Shown: piece after piece, positions 61,458 through 64,000 of the stretch
Numbering within the stretch: the stretch's first letter is position 1
How the letters are laid out: each line of letters begins with the position of its first letter
Assembly (NCBI RefSeq): GCF_005938675.2
Contig: NZ_VCCH02000040.1
Location: forward strand, 1-64,000
Source: Mycobacterium sp. KBS0706
GTDB taxonomy: Bacteria; Pseudomonadota; Alphaproteobacteria; DSM-16000; Inquilinaceae
Length of the DNA: 64,000 bases
Direction: 5' to 3'
The notes under the pieces: generated by a model
Database searches by the model: none
Told to the model about the DNA's origin: nothing
What the model saw: the letters and a program-made list of their open reading frames with translations, nothing else
Program-made: the position numbers and the translations under genes

Positions 61458-63278
61458 ATGGATATCCGGAACATCGCCATCATCGCCCATGTCGATCATG
61501 GCAAGACCACGCTGATCGACGTGCTGCTGCGCCAGTCGGGGGCCTTCCGCGAGAACCAACAGGTCGCCGAGCGGGTGATGGACTCGAACGACCTCGAGCG
61601 CGAGCGTGGCATCACCATCCTGGCGAAATGCACCTCGCTGGTGTGGAAGGATGTCCGCATCAACATCGTCGACACGCCGGGCCACGCCGATTTCGGCGGC
61701 GAGGTCGAGCGCATCCTGAACATGGTCGACGGCGTGGTGGTGCTGGTCGACGCGGCCGAAGGGCCGCTGCCGCAGACCAAGTTCGTCACCGGCAAGGCGC
61801 TGAAGCTGGGCCTGCGGCCGATCGTGCTGATCAACAAATGCGACCGGCCGGACGCCCGCGCCCATCAGGTGCATGACGAGGTGTTCGACCTGTTCGCGGC
61901 GCTCGACGCCAATGACGACCAGCTCGACTTCCCGACCCTGTTCTCCTCGGCCAAGCAGGGCTGGGCGGCGGACAGCCTGGAGGCGGAGCGGACCGATATG
62001 GCGCCGCTGTTCGACCTGGTGCTCAAGCACGTCCCGGCGCCGAAGATCGAGGAGGACCAGTCTTTCCGCATGCTGGCGACCACGGTCGAGGCCAACCCCT
62101 ATCTCGGCCGGGTGCTGACCGGCCGCATCCGGTCCGGCACGGTCAAGCCGAACATGACGGTCAAGGCGCTGTCGCGCGACGGGTCGACCATCGAGACCGG
62201 CCGCATCAGCCGGGTGCTGGCCTTCCGCGGCATCGAGCGCCAGCCGATCGACATCGGCGAGGCCGGCGACATCGTCGCCATCGCCGGGCTGGAGACCGCG
62301 ACCGTCGCCGACACCATCTGCGACCCGTCGGTGACCGAGCCCTTCGCGGCCCAGCCGATCGACCCGCCGACCATCGCCATGACCTTCTCGGTCAATGACA
62401 GCCCGCTGGCCGGCACCGAAGGCGACAAGGTGACCAGCCGCGTCATCCGCGCCCGGCTGCTGCGCGAGGCCGAGGGCAATGTCGCGCTGAAGATCACCGA
62501 GACCGCCGAGAAGGATGCCTTCGAGGTCGCCGGCCGCGGTGAGTTGCAGCTCGGCATCCTGATCGAGACCATGCGCCGCGAAGGCTTCGAGCTGTCGATC
62601 AGCCGGCCGCGCGTGGTGTATCAGAACGACGATGCCGGCCAGCTGCTGGAGCCGATCGAAGAAGTCACGATCGACGTCGACGAGGAGCATTCCGGCGTCG
62701 TCGTGCAGAAGCTGTCCGAGCGCAAGGGTGAGCTGCTGGAGATGCGGCCTTCGGGCGGCGGCAAGCAGCGCCTGGTCATGCTGGTGCCGACCCGCGGCCT
62801 GATCGGCTACCAGGGCGAGTTCCTGACCGACACCCGAGGCACCGGCGTGATGAACCGGATCTTCCACGACTACGCCCCGCACAAGGGCGCCATCGCCTCG
62901 CGCCACACCGGCGTGCTGATCTCGAACGCCCAGGGCGAGGCGGTGGCCTATGCGCTGTGGAATCTCGAGGATCGCGGCCCGATGCTGATCGAGCCGCAGG
63001 CGAAGGTCTACCAGGGCATGATCATCGGCGAGCACACCCGCGGCAACGACCTCGAGGTCAATGTGCTGAAGGGCAAGCAGCTGACCAACATCCGCACCAC
63101 CAGCAAGGATGAGGCGGTGCGCCTGACCCCGCCGATCCAGATGACGCTGGAGCGGGCGCTGACCTACATCAACGACGACGAGCTTGTCGAGGTCACGCCG
63201 AAGACGGTTCGCCTGCGCAAGACCGTGCTGGACCCGAACGAGCGCAAGAAGATCGAGCGGCAGAAGAAAGAGGCCTGA
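61458..63278 (+). CDS. typA: Translational GTPase TypA/BipA
   Basis: A 606-residue ribosome-associated GTPase of the EF-G-like family, needed for 50S assembly and stress adaptation. G1 'AHVDHGKTT' (about 10-18), G2 'ERERGITILAK', G3 'DTPGHADFGGEVERIL', G4 'NKCDRPDA'. The C-terminal TypA-specific domain includes 'RGLIGYQGEFLTDTRGTGVMNRIFHDYAPHKG'. ATG at 61458. The frame is open 72 codons further upstream, without family homology. Confidence 0.96.
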   Translation: MDIRNIAIIAHVDHGKTTLIDVLLRQSGAFRENQQVAERVMDSNDLERERGITILAKCTSLVWKDVRINIVDTPGHADFGGEVERILNMVDGVVVLVDAAEGPLPQTKFVTGKALKLGLRPIVLINKCDRPDARAHQVHDEVFDLFAALDANDDQLDFPTLFSSAKQGWAADSLEAERTDMAPLFDLVLKHVPAPKIEEDQSFRMLATTVEANPYLGRVLTGRIRSGTVKPNMTVKALSRDGSTIETGRISRVLAFRGIERQPIDIGEAGDIVAIAGLETATVADTICDPSVTEPFAAQPIDPPTIAMTFSVNDSPLAGTEGDKVTSRVIRARLLREAEGNVALKITETAEKDAFEVAGRGELQLGILIETMRREGFELSISRPRVVYQNDDAGQLLEPIEEVTIDVDEEHSGVVVQKLSERKGELLEMRPSGGGKQRLVMLVPTRGLIGYQGEFLTDTRGTGVMNRIFHDYAPHKGAIASRHTGVLISNAQGEAVAYALWNLEDRGPMLIEPQAKVYQGMIIGEHTRGNDLEVNVLKGKQLTNIRTTSKDEAVRLTPPIQMTLERALTYINDDELVEVTPKTVRLRKTVLDPNERKKIERQKKEA

Positions 63279-63320
63279 GACTCAGGCCGAGGCGATGCCG
63301 GACGGCTCCGGCATCGCCTC
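63272..63320. terminator. Two back-to-back hairpins at the typA/AI-2E convergent end
   Basis: GGCCTGAG/CTCAGGCC (63272-63279 and 63281-63288, one base between) includes both the typA TGA and the AI-2E-type stop. Then GAGGCGATGCCGGA (63289-63302) pairs with TCCGGCATCGCCTC (63307-63320), loop CGGC. The second hairpin is coding sequence for the last residues of the minus-strand gene. Confidence 0.7.
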
Positions 63321-64000
63321 GCGCCCTGTCTCTCCGCCGCCGTTTCCGGCCGGCTTCGGCGTCCATTGCGTCACGGCCGCGACGATGGCGCTGAAGCCGC
63401 GGACGACCACCGTGTGCGCCTCCAGCCCGTCCGGCATCTCCCCGGACAGCTCCCGCGGCCCCAGCAGGCCGACCACCAGCATGGCGTCCGGCCCGATGCG
63501 CCGGCGCAGTCGCCGGATCAGCCGGCCCAGCTGATGCTCGGTCACGATGCCGGCATGGGCCGCCATCACCACCGGCACGTCGATCGCCTCCGGCACGGCC
63601 CCGCCACGGTCGCCATAGCGGCACGCGATGCCCTTTTCGGCCAGGATCTGGCCGGTCATCAGCGCGGCGGCCTGGTCCAGCTCGTCTCGCGCGCCGAGGC
63701 ACAGCACCGCGGGCGGCGTGTCCTGCCCGTCCTCGTCGAGATCCGCGACCGCCGTCAGAATCCCGCCCCAGACCGCGGCGCGCTGAGGGCCGTCCAGCGC
63801 TCCCCGCTGCCGGTCGGCCTGGGCCAGGTGGATGGCCGGCAGGATCATGCTCTCGAACAGCGCCTGCCGGGACTGGCCCTGCAGCCCTCGCTCGGCCAGC
63901 TCCGACGCCTCCAGCGGATCGCCGGCCAGGATGCGCTGATAGAAATGCGCCTCGGGCGTCAGCGCCGGCGTGCTGCCCAGGAGCACGTCCAGGAAGCCGA
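63282..64000 (-). CDS. AI-2E family transporter, C-terminal part (partial)
   Basis: The gene enters from beyond the right edge; 239 codons are visible. The visible part begins 'GFLDVLLGSTPALTPEAHFYQRILAGDPLEASELAERGL' and continues as a soluble region with a Rossmann-like order: 'AVLCLGARDELDQAAALMTGQILAEKGIACRYG', 'VMAAHAGIVTEHQLGRLIRRLRRRIGPDAMLVVGLLG'. This C-terminal extension is known to me from AI-2E (PerM-like) permeases of Alphaproteobacteria, whose membrane part would lie upstream, outside the window. The identification is moderate, as the membrane domain is not seen. Confidence 0.65.
   Translation of the reverse strand, partial: GFLDVLLGSTPALTPEAHFYQRILAGDPLEASELAERGLQGQSRQALFESMILPAIHLAQADRQRGALDGPQRAAVWGGILTAVADLDEDGQDTPPAVLCLGARDELDQAAALMTGQILAEKGIACRYGDRGGAVPEAIDVPVVMAAHAGIVTEHQLGRLIRRLRRRIGPDAMLVVGLLGPRELSGEMPDGLEAHTVVVRGFSAIVAAVTQWTPKPAGNGGGETGREAMPEPSGIASA

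Overview
The base composition (GC-rich, roughly two thirds G+C by eye) and the gene content point to an alphaproteobacterium, most likely of the Rhodospirillales (Azospirillum/Inquilinus-like). The content markers are an ATP12 F1-ATPase chaperone, a TamA-TamB pair, alphaproteobacterial-type DUF2333 and DUF1127 proteins, and an OxyR-ahpC-ahpD module. The taxonomic call is inference. The window is chromosomal and gene-dense. I found no rRNA, tRNA, CRISPR array, insertion sequence or phage gene.

Layout. 1-2.1 kb: the end of a urease operon (ureE-ureF-ureG, overlapping starts). 2.1-7.7 kb: DhaK-DhaL dihydroxyacetone kinase with a glutathione S-transferase, an exported acid phosphatase, ATP12 and an M20 amidohydrolase. 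7.8-15.7 kb: propionyl-CoA carboxylase beta chain, two paralogous small lipoproteins, a TSUP permease with divergent LysR, pirin, a PH-domain membrane protein, an unknown exported protein and a GNAT acetyltransferase. 15.7-23.3 kb: a seven-gene minus-strand cluster for a Tat-exported arylsulfatase, its formylglycine-generating enzyme, an exported HAD hydrolase, a DUF1254/DUF1214 protein, two lipoproteins and a beta-barrel outer-membrane protein. 23.8-27.5 kb: AraC regulator divergent from a phytanoyl-CoA-dioxygenase-like enzyme, an SDR and signal peptidase I.

27.6-36.6 kb: a nine-gene minus-strand nucleoside uptake and salvage operon (BMP binding protein, ATPase, two permeases, cytidine deaminase, thymidine phosphorylase, DMT permease, adenosine deaminase, RidA). 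Most junctions are ATGA overlaps or gaps of a few bases. A RutR-like palindrome lies about 270 bp upstream. 37-45.5 kb: mixed accessory genes, including LysR with divergent DUF1127, a secreted LVIVD beta-propeller, TrhA, an amidohydrolase, and two damaged genes (a frameshifted cupin and an internally deleted SAM methyltransferase).

45.6-50.8 kb: a DapA-family aldolase and an FUSC membrane protein divergent from an iron-siderophore/cobalamin-type ABC importer. 51-54.9 kb: a SorA-like molybdoenzyme with its cytochrome c, then ahpD and ahpC divergent from oxyR. 54.9-61.3 kb: tamB and tamA. 61.5-64 kb: typA and the C-terminal end of an AI-2E-family protein that leaves the window.

Long hairpin-forming intergenic repeats of at least three families sit mostly at convergent gene ends. 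I see no clearly new defence or mobile system. The most distinctive candidates are the sulfatase/maturase/HAD/DUF1254 cluster, the nucleoside operon with its operator, and the decaying locus near 43-44 kb.
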